Shown: piece by piece, positions 24,744 to 33,045 of the stretch
Layout of the letters: the number at the start of each line of letters is the position of its first letter
Position numbering within the stretch: the stretch's first letter is position 1
NCBI GenBank assembly: GCA_029935255.1
Contig: JAOZKS010000001.1
Span: 1-36,261, forward strand
Direction of reading: 5' to 3'
From: Pontiella sp.
GTDB taxonomy: Bacteria; Verrucomicrobiota; Kiritimatiellia; Kiritimatiellales; Pontiellaceae
DNA: 36,261 nucleotides
The notes under the pieces: generated by a model
What the model saw: only the letters and a program-made list of their open reading frames with translations
Databases searched by the model: none
Told to the model about the DNA's origin: nothing
Made by a program: the position numbers and the translations under genes

Positions 24744-26084
24744 ATGATAATCAAATCCACCCGATTCATTCTTCTTTTTCTTTTTCTGCTCATCGTTTCA
24801 TGGGTGCAAGGCTCAACCCCAAAACCAAACTTCATCCTGATCATGGCGGATGACATGGGGTATTCCGGGCTCTCCTGCTACGGAAATACCGCTGGCATTC
24901 AAACTCCGAACCTGGATCGCATGGCCGCAATGGGGGTGAAGTTTACGGACTTTCACTCCAATGGTGCCGTGTGCAGCCCGACCCGGGCAGCGCTACTCAG
25001 CGGTCGATACCAGCAGCGTACAGGCATTACCGGAGTGGTGAAGGCCAAGGAGTGCCGGAATCAGGGTTTGGCTCTTGAGGAGTTTACGATTGCTGAAATG
25101 CTGAAGTCCGGCGGATACGCGACGGCGTTGTTCGGGAAATGGCATGTGGGTTATTCCACTAAATTTAATCCGATCAAGCAGGGCTTCGACGAATTCATCG
25201 GGTTTGTCAGCGGCAACGTGGACTATCAATCCCACCTCGACCTCGCCCAGCAGGAGGACTGGTGGAAGCAGGATCGACTCACCCCGGAAGAAGGCTATCA
25301 AACCACCTTGATCGGCCGGCACACGCTCGACTTTATTGAACGGAACAAGGACAACCCGTTCTTCGCCTATGTTGCTTTCGGCGCGCCGCACAGCCCGTTC
25401 CAAGGCCCCAACGACCCGCCCGTGCGCGGGGCCGGCTCGGCAAAACAAGGGGGTATTGACATGGAGCGCGCCTACCGGGAGATGATTGAATCGATGGATC
25501 TGGAAGTTGGCCGCATCCTTTCCTCGCTTGAAGAACTGGGTTTGACCCAAACCACCTTTATCTTCTTCTGCTCCGACAATGGCCCTGCGAAGGAGTGGTC
25601 GCAATCGACCGACCTGAGAGGCAAGAAAGGTTCAATGACCGAAGGGGGCCACCGTGTGCCGGGCATTGCCTATTGGCCAGGAACCATCCCGCCTGCGGTT
25701 ACAGACGAAACCGCCATGATCCTCGATTTCTATACCACCTATGCGGCACTCTCCGGCACCCCTTTGCCCAAGGGAGTGAAGCTTGATGGAATTGATCTTT
25801 CCCCCTTGCTGTTGAAGGGTGAGAAACTCCCGGAGCGCATGCTCTTTTGGGCCAAGACGGGTTCTGGTGCGGCGCGGCGCGGCCCATGGAAATATGTTCA
25901 GAACAACAAGGGGCAGTTGTATAATCTGGATAACGACCTTGCGGAAAGCATCGATCTCTCCACCCAACATCCTGAAATCTTCCAGCAACTGGAAGAAGAT
26001 TATGCCGCCTGGACGGCTGAGGTGAATGCCCATCCGACCGGACCGGAGATCGATCCAGACGTTTCCGCCACACCCCCGAAATAG
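24744..26084 (+). CDS. Secreted formylglycine-dependent sulfatase
   Basis: A 446-residue type I sulfatase with a signal peptide (about 1-23). It removes sulfate esters from a sugar or polysaccharide in the periplasm or outside. The maturation motif is CSPTR (77-81), in which Cys77 becomes formylglycine. Metal ligands include ADD (35-37) and SDNG (277-280); GKWHVG (131-136), APHSP with His216, and Lys295 in RGKKGS form the rest of the active site. AAGGGA lies 8 nt before the ATG at 24744. The enzyme needs a separate formylglycine-generating enzyme; the FGE-like protein at 5646 lacks its Cys and is not a good candidate. The substrate is unknown, but sulfatases with Gfo/Idh/MocA and ThuA genes nearby usually mean sulfated polysaccharide use. 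Confidence 0.95.
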   Translation: MIIKSTRFILLFLFLLIVSWVQGSTPKPNFILIMADDMGYSGLSCYGNTAGIQTPNLDRMAAMGVKFTDFHSNGAVCSPTRAALLSGRYQQRTGITGVVKAKECRNQGLALEEFTIAEMLKSGGYATALFGKWHVGYSTKFNPIKQGFDEFIGFVSGNVDYQSHLDLAQQEDWWKQDRLTPEEGYQTTLIGRHTLDFIERNKDNPFFAYVAFGAPHSPFQGPNDPPVRGAGSAKQGGIDMERAYREMIESMDLEVGRILSSLEELGLTQTTFIFFCSDNGPAKEWSQSTDLRGKKGSMTEGGHRVPGIAYWPGTIPPAVTDETAMILDFYTTYAALSGTPLPKGVKLDGIDLSPLLLKGEKLPERMLFWAKTGSGAARRGPWKYVQNNKGQLYNLDNDLAESIDLSTQHPEIFQQLEEDYAAWTAEVNAHPTGPEIDPDVSATPPK

Positions 26085-26213
26085 CGTGCGGCTACTCCGG
26101 GGCAACGTCCCATACATGGAGGTCGGTGATGATGGTGATGCGTGCGGCGCTCACCTTCGGCATTGGCATGGTGGAATTCGTGGGTATGGCTCGAACGAGC
26201 CGGCATCGGAGGC

Positions 26214-26954
26214 TTAGACCCTTTCAAGGGGTTGGAAGTCGCGCAAGAGGCGTATGCCCTTCGGGTCGACCTGCACCATCGCCGGCCCGGCATCGTCCTT
26301 GTGGGCGCTCAGGGTGTAGTAGGTCGTTCCGTCAATTTTCCGGAGATCATCGGCATGCTGGTGGCCTTGAAATACGGCCTGCACGTTCCCGGAAAGCCCA
26401 ATCATCTCGCGAACCTCGGCATGGTTCTTAACGGCAAATTCACTCGCGAGATCGATTCGCTGGTGCGAGAGCACGATGACCGGAAGCGACGAGGCGGCAA
26501 GGCAACCCCGCAGCCAATCGAGCTGCTCCCCGGGAATAAACGATTCCTGCCATTGAAAATTTCCGCAGTCGTATTCCGTCCCGTCCGGCGAAAAGTTGCC
26601 GTCGATGCAGATGAATCCATAGCCCCCCTGCTCAAAATGGAAGCGGGAAGGGTTCCCCGCGCAACCAAGCGCGTTGTGGAATTGTGCCTTGGAGAGATGG
26701 TCGAGATCATGATTCCCGGGCATGTAGTGGACGGTGCCGCGGAACGAATCGCACAGGGCAACCACTTCGCGCAGCAATCGTTCGGCTTGGGTCTCGCTGG
26801 TCCCATCGACAAGATCGCCCAGAACCACCAGCGTATCGGCGTCCCCTTGGTTGAGGGTTGCGATGGATTCGTATAGGCGATTCAAAGACTGCACCCCACC
26901 ATCATAATGGAGGTCGTTAAGCAACCCCACCTTTAGCTGTTGTACAGATTTCAT
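26214..26954 (-). CDS. Calcineurin-like metallophosphoesterase
   Basis: A 246-residue cytoplasmic phosphoesterase with the full set of metal-binding motifs in order: NDLHYD (about 13-18), VLGDLVDG (44-51), GNHD (80-83), LSHQ (about 162-165) and GHQH (about 196-199). The family cleaves phosphate mono- or diesters with a two-metal centre. The ATG at 26954 has GGGG upstream. It is transcribed divergently from the Gfo/Idh/MocA gene at 27070 and convergently with the sulfatase. The substrate cannot be named. Confidence 0.93.
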   Translation of the reverse strand: MKSVQQLKVGLLNDLHYDGGVQSLNRLYESIATLNQGDADTLVVLGDLVDGTSETQAERLLREVVALCDSFRGTVHYMPGNHDLDHLSKAQFHNALGCAGNPSRFHFEQGGYGFICIDGNFSPDGTEYDCGNFQWQESFIPGEQLDWLRGCLAASSLPVIVLSHQRIDLASEFAVKNHAEVREMIGLSGNVQAVFQGHQHADDLRKIDGTTYYTLSAHKDDAGPAMVQVDPKGIRLLRDFQPLERV

Positions 26955-26980
26955 AAGAACCCCAGTTAAATTGATTCCGT

Positions 26981-26994
26981 GCTTTGCGCAAAGC
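26981..26994. promoter_or_regulatory. 14-bp palindrome in a divergent promoter region
   Basis: GCTTTGCGCAAAGC is a perfect palindrome in the 115-nt space between the divergent phosphoesterase and oxidoreductase genes. It is a plausible operator for a dimeric repressor; no bound protein is known. Confidence 0.4.
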
Positions 26995-27069
26995 GAATTA
27001 TGCGTTGGACTTTCCCCGGAAAACGCAAGAAACTTTTCTCTCCATGAAAAAACAACGAATCGTACTACA

Positions 27070-28314
27070 ATGAAAAAAATAGAACTGCTTGTTATTGGGG
27101 CGGGCTCGCGCGGAACAGGCTATGCGGAATATGCCCTCGAGCACCCGGAGCAAGCCACCGTTGTTGGCGTGGCTGAACCGCGCGCGGAATACCGCAAGCA
27201 ACTTGCCGAAAAACATAACCTCCCGGCTGAAAATATTTTCACGGATTGGCAGGAACTCGCCGAACAACCCAAACTGGCCGATGCCGTCATCATCGCCACG
27301 CCCGATGCCGAACACGCCGCCCCCGCCATCGCCTTCGCAAAAAAGGGCTACCACATCCTGCTCGAAAAACCGATGGCCACCTCGGAGCAGGAGTGTAAAA
27401 GCATCACCGATGCCGCCATGGAATCCGGAATTATATTTTCCGTCTGTCACGTCCTGCGCTACACCGCCTTCACCCGCAAGCTCAAGGAACTGCTCGACGG
27501 CGGTCTCATTGGCGACATCGTTAGCCTTCAGGCGCTCGAACCCGTCGGCTACTGGCATCAGGCCCACTCTTTCGTACGTGGAAACTGGCGCAACGAAGCG
27601 GGGTCATCCTTCATGCTACTGGCCAAATGCTGCCACGATCTCGACTGGATCAGCCATATCATGGACTTGCCCTGCACCGCCATACACTCCTTCGGAAGCC
27701 TCATACATTTCCGCAAAGAGGAGCAACCCGAAGGCGCAACCGAACGCTGTGTCGATTGCACCATCGAACCCACCTGCCCCTACTCCGCAAAAAAGATCTA
27801 CTCCCACTTTCTCGAAAAAGGCTTGAAGGGCTGGCCGCTCGATGTCCTGACCTCCGATGTGACCGAAGAGAACATTGCCGAAGCCCTGCGCACGGGCCCC
27901 TATGGCCGCTGCGTCTATGCCTGCGACAACGACGTCGTCGACCATCAGATCGTCAACATGCAGTTCGACGGAGGGCAAACCGCCTCGCTCACCATGACCG
28001 CCTTTACTCAGGCCGCCGCCCGCAAGACCCGCATCTTCGGAACCAAGGGCGAGCTCGACTGCGACAGCTCCACCATCCGCCACTTCGATTTCCTGACCGA
28101 CCAATGGGAAACCATCGAGACCGACCCGGTCGATCATTCCATCCTCGGTGGCCATGGAGGGGGCGACTATGGATTAATGAAAGCCTTTATCGGTGCCATC
28201 GCCGACAACGATCCATCCCTCATCTTGTCCGGCCCGGCGGAAACACTTGAATCGCACCGCATGGTTTTCGCCGCCGAAGTCGCACGCCGCGAAGAGCGCG
28301 TCATCCGCATCTAA
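27070..28314 (+). CDS. Gfo/Idh/MocA oxidoreductase with Cys cluster
   Basis: A 414-residue cytoplasmic dehydrogenase. The Rossmann motif is GAGSRG (10-15) and the catalytic motif is LLEKPMATS (near 98-106), with the Lys expected in hydride transfer. A C-terminal alpha/beta domain follows, containing the family's HDLDW (near 198). An unusual insert, CVDCTIEPTCPYSAKKIY, with three spaced Cys, is known from a branch of the family but has no agreed role; it may bind zinc. Such enzymes oxidise or reduce sugars with NAD(P). No signal peptide is present. The start at 27070 lacks a strong ribosome site; an upstream in-frame extension to 26971 is less likely. It ends before the palindrome at 28432. 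Confidence 0.92.
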   Translation: MKKIELLVIGAGSRGTGYAEYALEHPEQATVVGVAEPRAEYRKQLAEKHNLPAENIFTDWQELAEQPKLADAVIIATPDAEHAAPAIAFAKKGYHILLEKPMATSEQECKSITDAAMESGIIFSVCHVLRYTAFTRKLKELLDGGLIGDIVSLQALEPVGYWHQAHSFVRGNWRNEAGSSFMLLAKCCHDLDWISHIMDLPCTAIHSFGSLIHFRKEEQPEGATERCVDCTIEPTCPYSAKKIYSHFLEKGLKGWPLDVLTSDVTEENIAEALRTGPYGRCVYACDNDVVDHQIVNMQFDGGQTASLTMTAFTQAAARKTRIFGTKGELDCDSSTIRHFDFLTDQWETIETDPVDHSILGGHGGGDYGLMKAFIGAIADNDPSLILSGPAETLESHRMVFAAEVARREERVIRI

Positions 28315-28431
28315 TCACTCCTCATACAGCCTCTTTATTCGGAATATTCCCAAAGCTCATCCTTGAAAACAGGCCGGTTAATCAAATGGGAACAATCCAG
28401 TTAGCCGCCCCAGCTCAACCCATAATCACCC

Positions 28432-28481
28432 CCTTATGTTACATCTAAACTGACGGCCGTCAGTTTAGATGTAACATAAGG
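28432..28481. terminator. 50-bp perfect palindrome between convergent genes
   Basis: The arms 28432-28456 and 28457-28481 are exact reverse complements with no spacer; the centre is GACGGCCGTC and the arms begin CCTTATGTTACATC. It lies between the stops of the convergent Gfo/Idh/MocA gene (28314) and AraC gene (28510). It could act as a bidirectional terminator, but it is much longer than needed and lacks a clean T-tract. Confidence 0.7.
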
Positions 28482-28509
28482 AAGCCCGTTTGAAATGTCT
28501 TCGGCGTGT

Positions 28510-29253
28510 TCAGCCCACATACTGCCGCCTGAACTCTCTGGGCGAAACGCCCATGAGTTTCCGGAAATTGCGGGTGAAGTGCGAGTGGTCGTAAAAGCCG
28601 CAGTCGAGCGCAATGGCGGCGATGGTATCGTTGGTGGTGGTCAGCAGTAGGCTGGCGGCGCGAATGCGCACGTTCATGATATGCTTGAGCGGTGAGATCT
28701 GGAAAACTTTGCGGAAGCGCCGCTCGAACTGGCTGATGGATAGGTGCATCAATGCAGCAAGCTCCTTGATTTCGATCGAATTCGCATAGTTATCACGTAC
28801 ATGCTCGAGCACCTCCTGCATCTCGGTGTAGGGCCGTAACGCCAGTCCGGCCCGGGTGATGTCGCGTGCGGTTCCCGCCAAGCCAATGATTTCGCCCTCG
28901 GAAGAGTAGAGCGGGACCTTCGTCGTGATGAACCAGTGGATCGAGTTTCCCGGGTCTGGAGCCAGCTCGACCCGATCAATAATGCTCTCTCCAGTCTCCA
29001 TTACAAAGTGGTCGTCCTTCACATAACTTTCGGCACGGCCCATCGGGAAATAGTCAAAATCGGTCTTGCCGACAATCTCGGCTTCCATCTCGGCACCGCA
29101 TTGTCGAACGAACGTATCGTTGGCCATCACGAAACGGCCTTTCAGATCCTTCACAAAAAAGTAGACATCCGGGAGGTGGTTGAACAGCAGTTGCATCTGC
29201 TGCGGGCTATGCATCCGTTTTAGGAAATCGGTTTTAAATTTCATGGATTCCAT
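28510..29253 (-). CDS. PAS-AraC transcription regulator
   Basis: A 247-residue cytoplasmic regulator. A PAS domain (about 18-135) includes LPDVYFFVKDLKGRFVMAND and GKTDFDYFP, with IIGLAGTARDIT at its end, and probably binds a small molecule. An AraC-type DNA-binding domain with two helix-turn-helix motifs follows (about 145-247: IEIKELAALMHLSISQFERR, then CGFYDHSHFTRNFRKLMGVS). The ATG at 29253 has AGGAGG ideally placed; a second ATG at 29244 is possible. It is divergent from the MFS-Gfo-isomerase-ThuA operon across 125 nt, the usual place for its own operator, so it probably controls that operon in response to a sugar derivative. Confidence 0.95.
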   Translation of the reverse strand: MESMKFKTDFLKRMHSPQQMQLLFNHLPDVYFFVKDLKGRFVMANDTFVRQCGAEMEAEIVGKTDFDYFPMGRAESYVKDDHFVMETGESIIDRVELAPDPGNSIHWFITTKVPLYSSEGEIIGLAGTARDITRAGLALRPYTEMQEVLEHVRDNYANSIEIKELAALMHLSISQFERRFRKVFQISPLKHIMNVRIRAASLLLTTTNDTIAAIALDCGFYDHSHFTRNFRKLMGVSPREFRRQYVG

Positions 29254-29304
29254 GGGAAGCCTCCTCTTTTAAGAAGCTTAAAATATACAATTATGAGCCT
29301 AGCA

Positions 29305-29324
29305 TCTACAAGACATCTGTTGGT
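29305..29324 (+). promoter_or_regulatory. Candidate operator of the PAS-AraC regulator (site 1)
   Basis: TCTACAAGACATCTGTTGGT lies in the divergent promoter region between the AraC gene and the MFS operon. It matches site 2 at 35367-35386 at 18 of 20 positions. A shared sequence in front of two carbohydrate genes next to an AraC regulator is a good candidate binding site. Confidence 0.6.
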
Positions 29325-29378
29325 GTTTTAGCTATTTTTACGTCGTTTGTTTAGCCAAACCATACAAGGGAGAATACT

Positions 29379-30851
29379 ATGTCGAAGTCATCCAACCCGA
29401 ATGCCGCCCGGCTTTTTCTCGGAAGCTGTCTTGCGCTTATCGCCACATCCGTCGCCTTTGCCGTCATCGGCGATATTATGGGCACACTGAAAACGCAGTT
29501 TGTTCTAACGAATGCTCAGGTCGGAATGATTGGCGGAGCCGCACTTTGGGGCTTCACCGTCTCCATGATCGCCCTGGGCCCGCTGTGCGACGCCCTTGGC
29601 ATGAAGCGCTTATTGGGCTTTGCGTTCGTTTGCCATCTGGTCGGCCCATTGATCATGATTTTCGCCAACGGCTTCGGCATGCTCTTTGCCGGAGCGCTCA
29701 TTCTGGCGCTGGGCAACGGCACGGTCGAGGCCGCCTGCAACCCGCTGGTCGCCACGCTCTATCCCAACAACAAAACCGTTAAGCTTAACCAGTTCCACGT
29801 TTGGTTTCCCGGCGGCATCGTGATTGGCGGCCTACTCTGCTTCGCTCTCTCGCAACTAGGCAACCATTCCTGGCAGCTGCGCCTCGTGCTCGTCATGATT
29901 CCCGCACTCATCTATGGGATTCTCTTCATTGGTCAGAGTTTCCCGGCCACCGAGCGCGTGCAGTCCGGCATCAGCTTTGGCGGCATGTGCAAAGCCACCT
30001 TCCTCCGCCCGTTTTTCTGGGTTATGTTCCTCTGCATGGGCATCACCGCCTCGCTCGAGCTCGGCCCCAACCGCTGGATCCCGGCCATCCTGCAGGCCGG
30101 CGGCATGCACGGCATTCTCGTGCTCGTCTACATCACCGGTCTCATGGCCGTACTCCGTCAATTTGCCGGATCGATCGTCCATCGGCTCTCTCCGCCCGGA
30201 CTCCTCTGCATCTCCGCCATTCTGGGCGGGCTCGGCCTCTACTGGCTCAGCTTTGCTGAAAGCATCGGCATGGCCATCGCCGCCGCCACCGTCTTCGCCC
30301 TCGGCGTCTGCTTCTTCTGGCCCACCATGCTTGGCGTGGTGGCCGAGCGTATCCCGAAAGGCGGCGCGCTCGCCCTCGCCCTGATGGGCGGTATGGGGAT
30401 GCTTGCATCCGGCATGATTGCTTCTCCAATGATTGGAAGCGCCGCCGACACCTATCTCAAGGAAAAGCTGCCACAGGCCGAAACCACCGCCGTGCTCGAA
30501 CAAATCGCAGCCACCTTCCCCCAGCTGCAGGCTGAAGCCGAAGGCAACCTCGGTGAGGACCTCCAGCCCGGCATCGATTCTGCCAACGCCGCACTCGCCA
30601 AAATCCAGGCCGATCCCAACGGCGCACTACCCCACCCCGACACCGCCAACGCCCTGCGCGCGGCCATCAGCTCGGGCGTTGATGATCCCGTCGTGGCCCA
30701 GGCCACCGACATCCTCAACCCGGCCGACAACTATGGAGGCCGCATGTCCTTCCGTCTCATTGCCCCGTTCGCAATCATTCTGGTCGTCGTCTTCGGAGCC
30801 ATGTATCTCGGCGACAAGCGCAAAGGCGGCTACAAGGCCGAAGAGATCTAA
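29379..30851 (+). CDS. MFS transporter with a large loop before the last span
   Basis: A 490-residue major facilitator protein with 12 predicted spans. It probably imports a sugar or sugar acid for the enzymes encoded next to it. The N-terminal half includes GPLCDALGMKRLLG, the conserved loop 2-3 motif of the superfamily. Between the last two spans there is an insert of about 90 residues (about 360-450, KEKLPQAETTAVLEQIAATF, then repeated Ala-rich helical stretches) that should lie outside the membrane; most relatives have a loop of only a few residues here. AGGGAG lies 8 nt before the ATG. The next gene begins 13 nt after its stop. Substrate unknown. Confidence 0.92.
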   Translation: MSKSSNPNAARLFLGSCLALIATSVAFAVIGDIMGTLKTQFVLTNAQVGMIGGAALWGFTVSMIALGPLCDALGMKRLLGFAFVCHLVGPLIMIFANGFGMLFAGALILALGNGTVEAACNPLVATLYPNNKTVKLNQFHVWFPGGIVIGGLLCFALSQLGNHSWQLRLVLVMIPALIYGILFIGQSFPATERVQSGISFGGMCKATFLRPFFWVMFLCMGITASLELGPNRWIPAILQAGGMHGILVLVYITGLMAVLRQFAGSIVHRLSPPGLLCISAILGGLGLYWLSFAESIGMAIAAATVFALGVCFFWPTMLGVVAERIPKGGALALALMGGMGMLASGMIASPMIGSAADTYLKEKLPQAETTAVLEQIAATFPQLQAEAEGNLGEDLQPGIDSANAALAKIQADPNGALPHPDTANALRAAISSGVDDPVVAQATDILNPADNYGGRMSFRLIAPFAIILVVVFGAMYLGDKRKGGYKAEEI

Positions 30852-30864
30852 AAGGAGCAACCAA

Positions 30865-32025
30865 ATGGAAAGAAAACTACGCATGGGAATGGTCGGCGGG
30901 GGGCCGGGGGCCTTTATTGGTGAAGTCCACCGCAAGGCATCGCGCATGGACGGCGGCATCGAACTTGTGGCGGGGGCATTCGATATTGATCCCAAGAAAA
31001 GTCGGCAGATGGGCAAGACGCTTTGCCTCGATAAAAAGCGTGTTTATAATGATTTCCAAACGATGCTCGAAAAAGAGTCCGCCCTTCCCGAGAACGAACG
31101 GATCGACTTTGTTGCGGTCTGCACACCGAACCACATGCACTTTCCAATCGCCAAGGCCTTCCTCAACGCCGGGTTTCATGTGATGTGCGAAAAGCCGATG
31201 ACGCTCACGGTCAAAGAGGCCGAAGAGCTAAAGGTCATCGTCCAGAAAACGCGCAAGGTTTTTGGTCTGATGCACACCTACACCGCCTACCCCATGGTCA
31301 AGCTCGCCCGCGATATGGTCCGGCAGGGTGACCTTGGAAAAATCCGCAAGGTCATCGTTCAATATCCACAAGGCTGGCTGGCGCGCCCCATCGAAAAAGA
31401 AGGTCAGCAACAGGCCGCCTGGCGCACCGACCCGAAAAAGAGCGGAGCCGCCGGCTGCATGGGCGACATTGGAACCCACGCCGCCAACCTCGCCGAATAT
31501 GTCTCCGGTCTAACCATCAAAGAACTCGCCGCCGACCTGACGGCCTTTGTTAAGGGGCGCCGCCTCGACGATGACGGCAACTGCCTGCTACGTTTCAACA
31601 AGAGCGCGAAAGGCCTGCTGCATGCCAGCCAGATTTCGATCGGGCAGGAAAACAACCTAGCCCTCTGGGTACACGGTGAAGATGCCAGCCTTGAATGGCA
31701 TCAGGAACACCCGAACTACCTGCATGTCGACACCCTCAACGCCCCGACCCAGATCTGGAAACGCGGCAACGAATATGTCGGCGCAAAGTCTGAAGCGGCC
31801 GGACGCGCCACGCGCATTCCCGCCGGGCATCCGGAGGCCTTTCTGGAGGCCTTCGCCAATAACTACTGCAACTTTGCCGATACCATCCGCGCAAAAGACA
31901 ACAAGCAAAAGGCCACCGAACTCATCACCGACTTCCCAGGCATCAAGGAAGGGGTCGCCGGAATGAAGTTTATCGATGCGGTGGTGAAAAGCAGTAAGGC
32001 CAACTCAAAATGGACAACGATCTAA
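30865..32025 (+). CDS. Gfo/Idh/MocA family dehydrogenase
   Basis: A 386-residue cytoplasmic sugar dehydrogenase with Rossmann motif GGGPGAF (11-17), catalytic CEKPMTLT (about 109-116) and family block GDIGTHAANLAEY (about 198-210). The ATG at 30865 has AAGGAG 8 nt upstream and lies 13 nt after the MFS stop, so the genes form one operon. Together with the isomerase/epimerase and ThuA genes that follow, it resembles sets that oxidise a sugar at one carbon to a keto form that the others then process. The exact substrate is not predictable. Confidence 0.93.
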   Translation: MERKLRMGMVGGGPGAFIGEVHRKASRMDGGIELVAGAFDIDPKKSRQMGKTLCLDKKRVYNDFQTMLEKESALPENERIDFVAVCTPNHMHFPIAKAFLNAGFHVMCEKPMTLTVKEAEELKVIVQKTRKVFGLMHTYTAYPMVKLARDMVRQGDLGKIRKVIVQYPQGWLARPIEKEGQQQAAWRTDPKKSGAAGCMGDIGTHAANLAEYVSGLTIKELAADLTAFVKGRRLDDDGNCLLRFNKSAKGLLHASQISIGQENNLALWVHGEDASLEWHQEHPNYLHVDTLNAPTQIWKRGNEYVGAKSEAAGRATRIPAGHPEAFLEAFANNYCNFADTIRAKDNKQKATELITDFPGIKEGVAGMKFIDAVVKSSKANSKWTTI

Positions 32026-32036
32026 GGAGAAACCCC

Positions 32037-33026
32037 ATGACTCGACCCACCACCCTGTTCACCGGACAATGGGCGGATCTTCCGCTCGAAACCCTTGCCA
32101 AGAAAGCTGCCGAGTGGGGCTATGACGGCCTTGAACTCGCCTGCTGGGGCGACCACATGGACGTCGATAAAGCCGCCCGCAGCAAGAAATATTGCAAGGA
32201 ACGCCACGACCTGCTGGCCGACTATGGCCTGAAATGCTGGGCCATCAGCAACCACCTCGCCGGGCAACTCGTCTGCGACCTCAACGACGACCGTTCCGAT
32301 ATGTTCGCCCCGGCCGACTGCGCGGGCGATCCCGAAAAAAAGCGCAAGTGGGCCATCCGCACCATGAAGAACAGCGCGAAAGCGGCGAAGAACATGGGCA
32401 TCAAAGTGGTCAATGGTTTCACCGGCTCGTCCATCTGGCACCTGCTCTACAGTTTCCCGCCCGTCAGCGATAAAATGATCGATGACGGCTTCGCCTATTT
32501 TGCCAAGCTATGGAATCCGATCCTCGATGTCTACGACCAGTGCGGGGTCAGGTTTGCCCTGGAAGTCCACCCGACCGAAATCGCCTTCGATACCGTCACC
32601 GCCCGCCGCGCACTCAAGGCGATTAAAAATCGCAAGGCATTCGGCTTTAACTTCGATCCCTCCCACCTCGAATGGCAAGGGGTCGATCCGGTTAAATTTC
32701 TCAAGGCCTTCCCCGACCGCATCTACCACGTCCACATGAAGGACTGCGCCGTGACGCTCGACGGCGAAAGCGGCATTCTCGGCTCGCACCTCAACTTTGG
32801 TTCACCCGGTCGAGGATGGGACTTCCGTAGCCTCGGGCGCGGCGATGTCGACTTCGAAGAAATCATCCGCACCCTCAATCAGCAAAACTATACTGGCCCG
32901 CTCTCCGTCGAATGGGAGGATGCCGCAATGGATCGCGAACACGGGGCCAAAGAGGCCTGTGAGTTCGTCAAAAACATCGACTTCACCAAATCCGACCAAG
33001 TTTTCGACGAAGCCTTCGACAACTAA
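32037..33026 (+). CDS. Sugar isomerase/epimerase (xylose-isomerase-like TIM barrel)
   Basis: A 329-residue AP-endonuclease-2/xylose-isomerase-like barrel. Metal-binding segments are visible: GLELACW (31-37), ALEVHPTEIAFD, FNFDPSHLEW, YHVHMKD and LSVEWEDAAMDREHG, carrying the Glu, Asp/His and Glu ligands in the usual order. Members isomerise or epimerise sugars or keto-sugars. AAGGAG lies 7 nt before the ATG at 32037, 11 nt after the previous stop, so translation is coupled. No signal peptide. It likely acts after the dehydrogenase in the same pathway. Confidence 0.93.
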   Translation: MTRPTTLFTGQWADLPLETLAKKAAEWGYDGLELACWGDHMDVDKAARSKKYCKERHDLLADYGLKCWAISNHLAGQLVCDLNDDRSDMFAPADCAGDPEKKRKWAIRTMKNSAKAAKNMGIKVVNGFTGSSIWHLLYSFPPVSDKMIDDGFAYFAKLWNPILDVYDQCGVRFALEVHPTEIAFDTVTARRALKAIKNRKAFGFNFDPSHLEWQGVDPVKFLKAFPDRIYHVHMKDCAVTLDGESGILGSHLNFGSPGRGWDFRSLGRGDVDFEEIIRTLNQQNYTGPLSVEWEDAAMDREHGAKEACEFVKNIDFTKSDQVFDEAFDN

Positions 33027-33045
33027 ACTGCACATAGAAATTATT

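Noticed and set aside
29856..30503. A 215-codon minus-strand frame opposite the MFS gene
   Set aside because: His/Glu/Gly-rich shadow of membrane-span codons, with no start signal.
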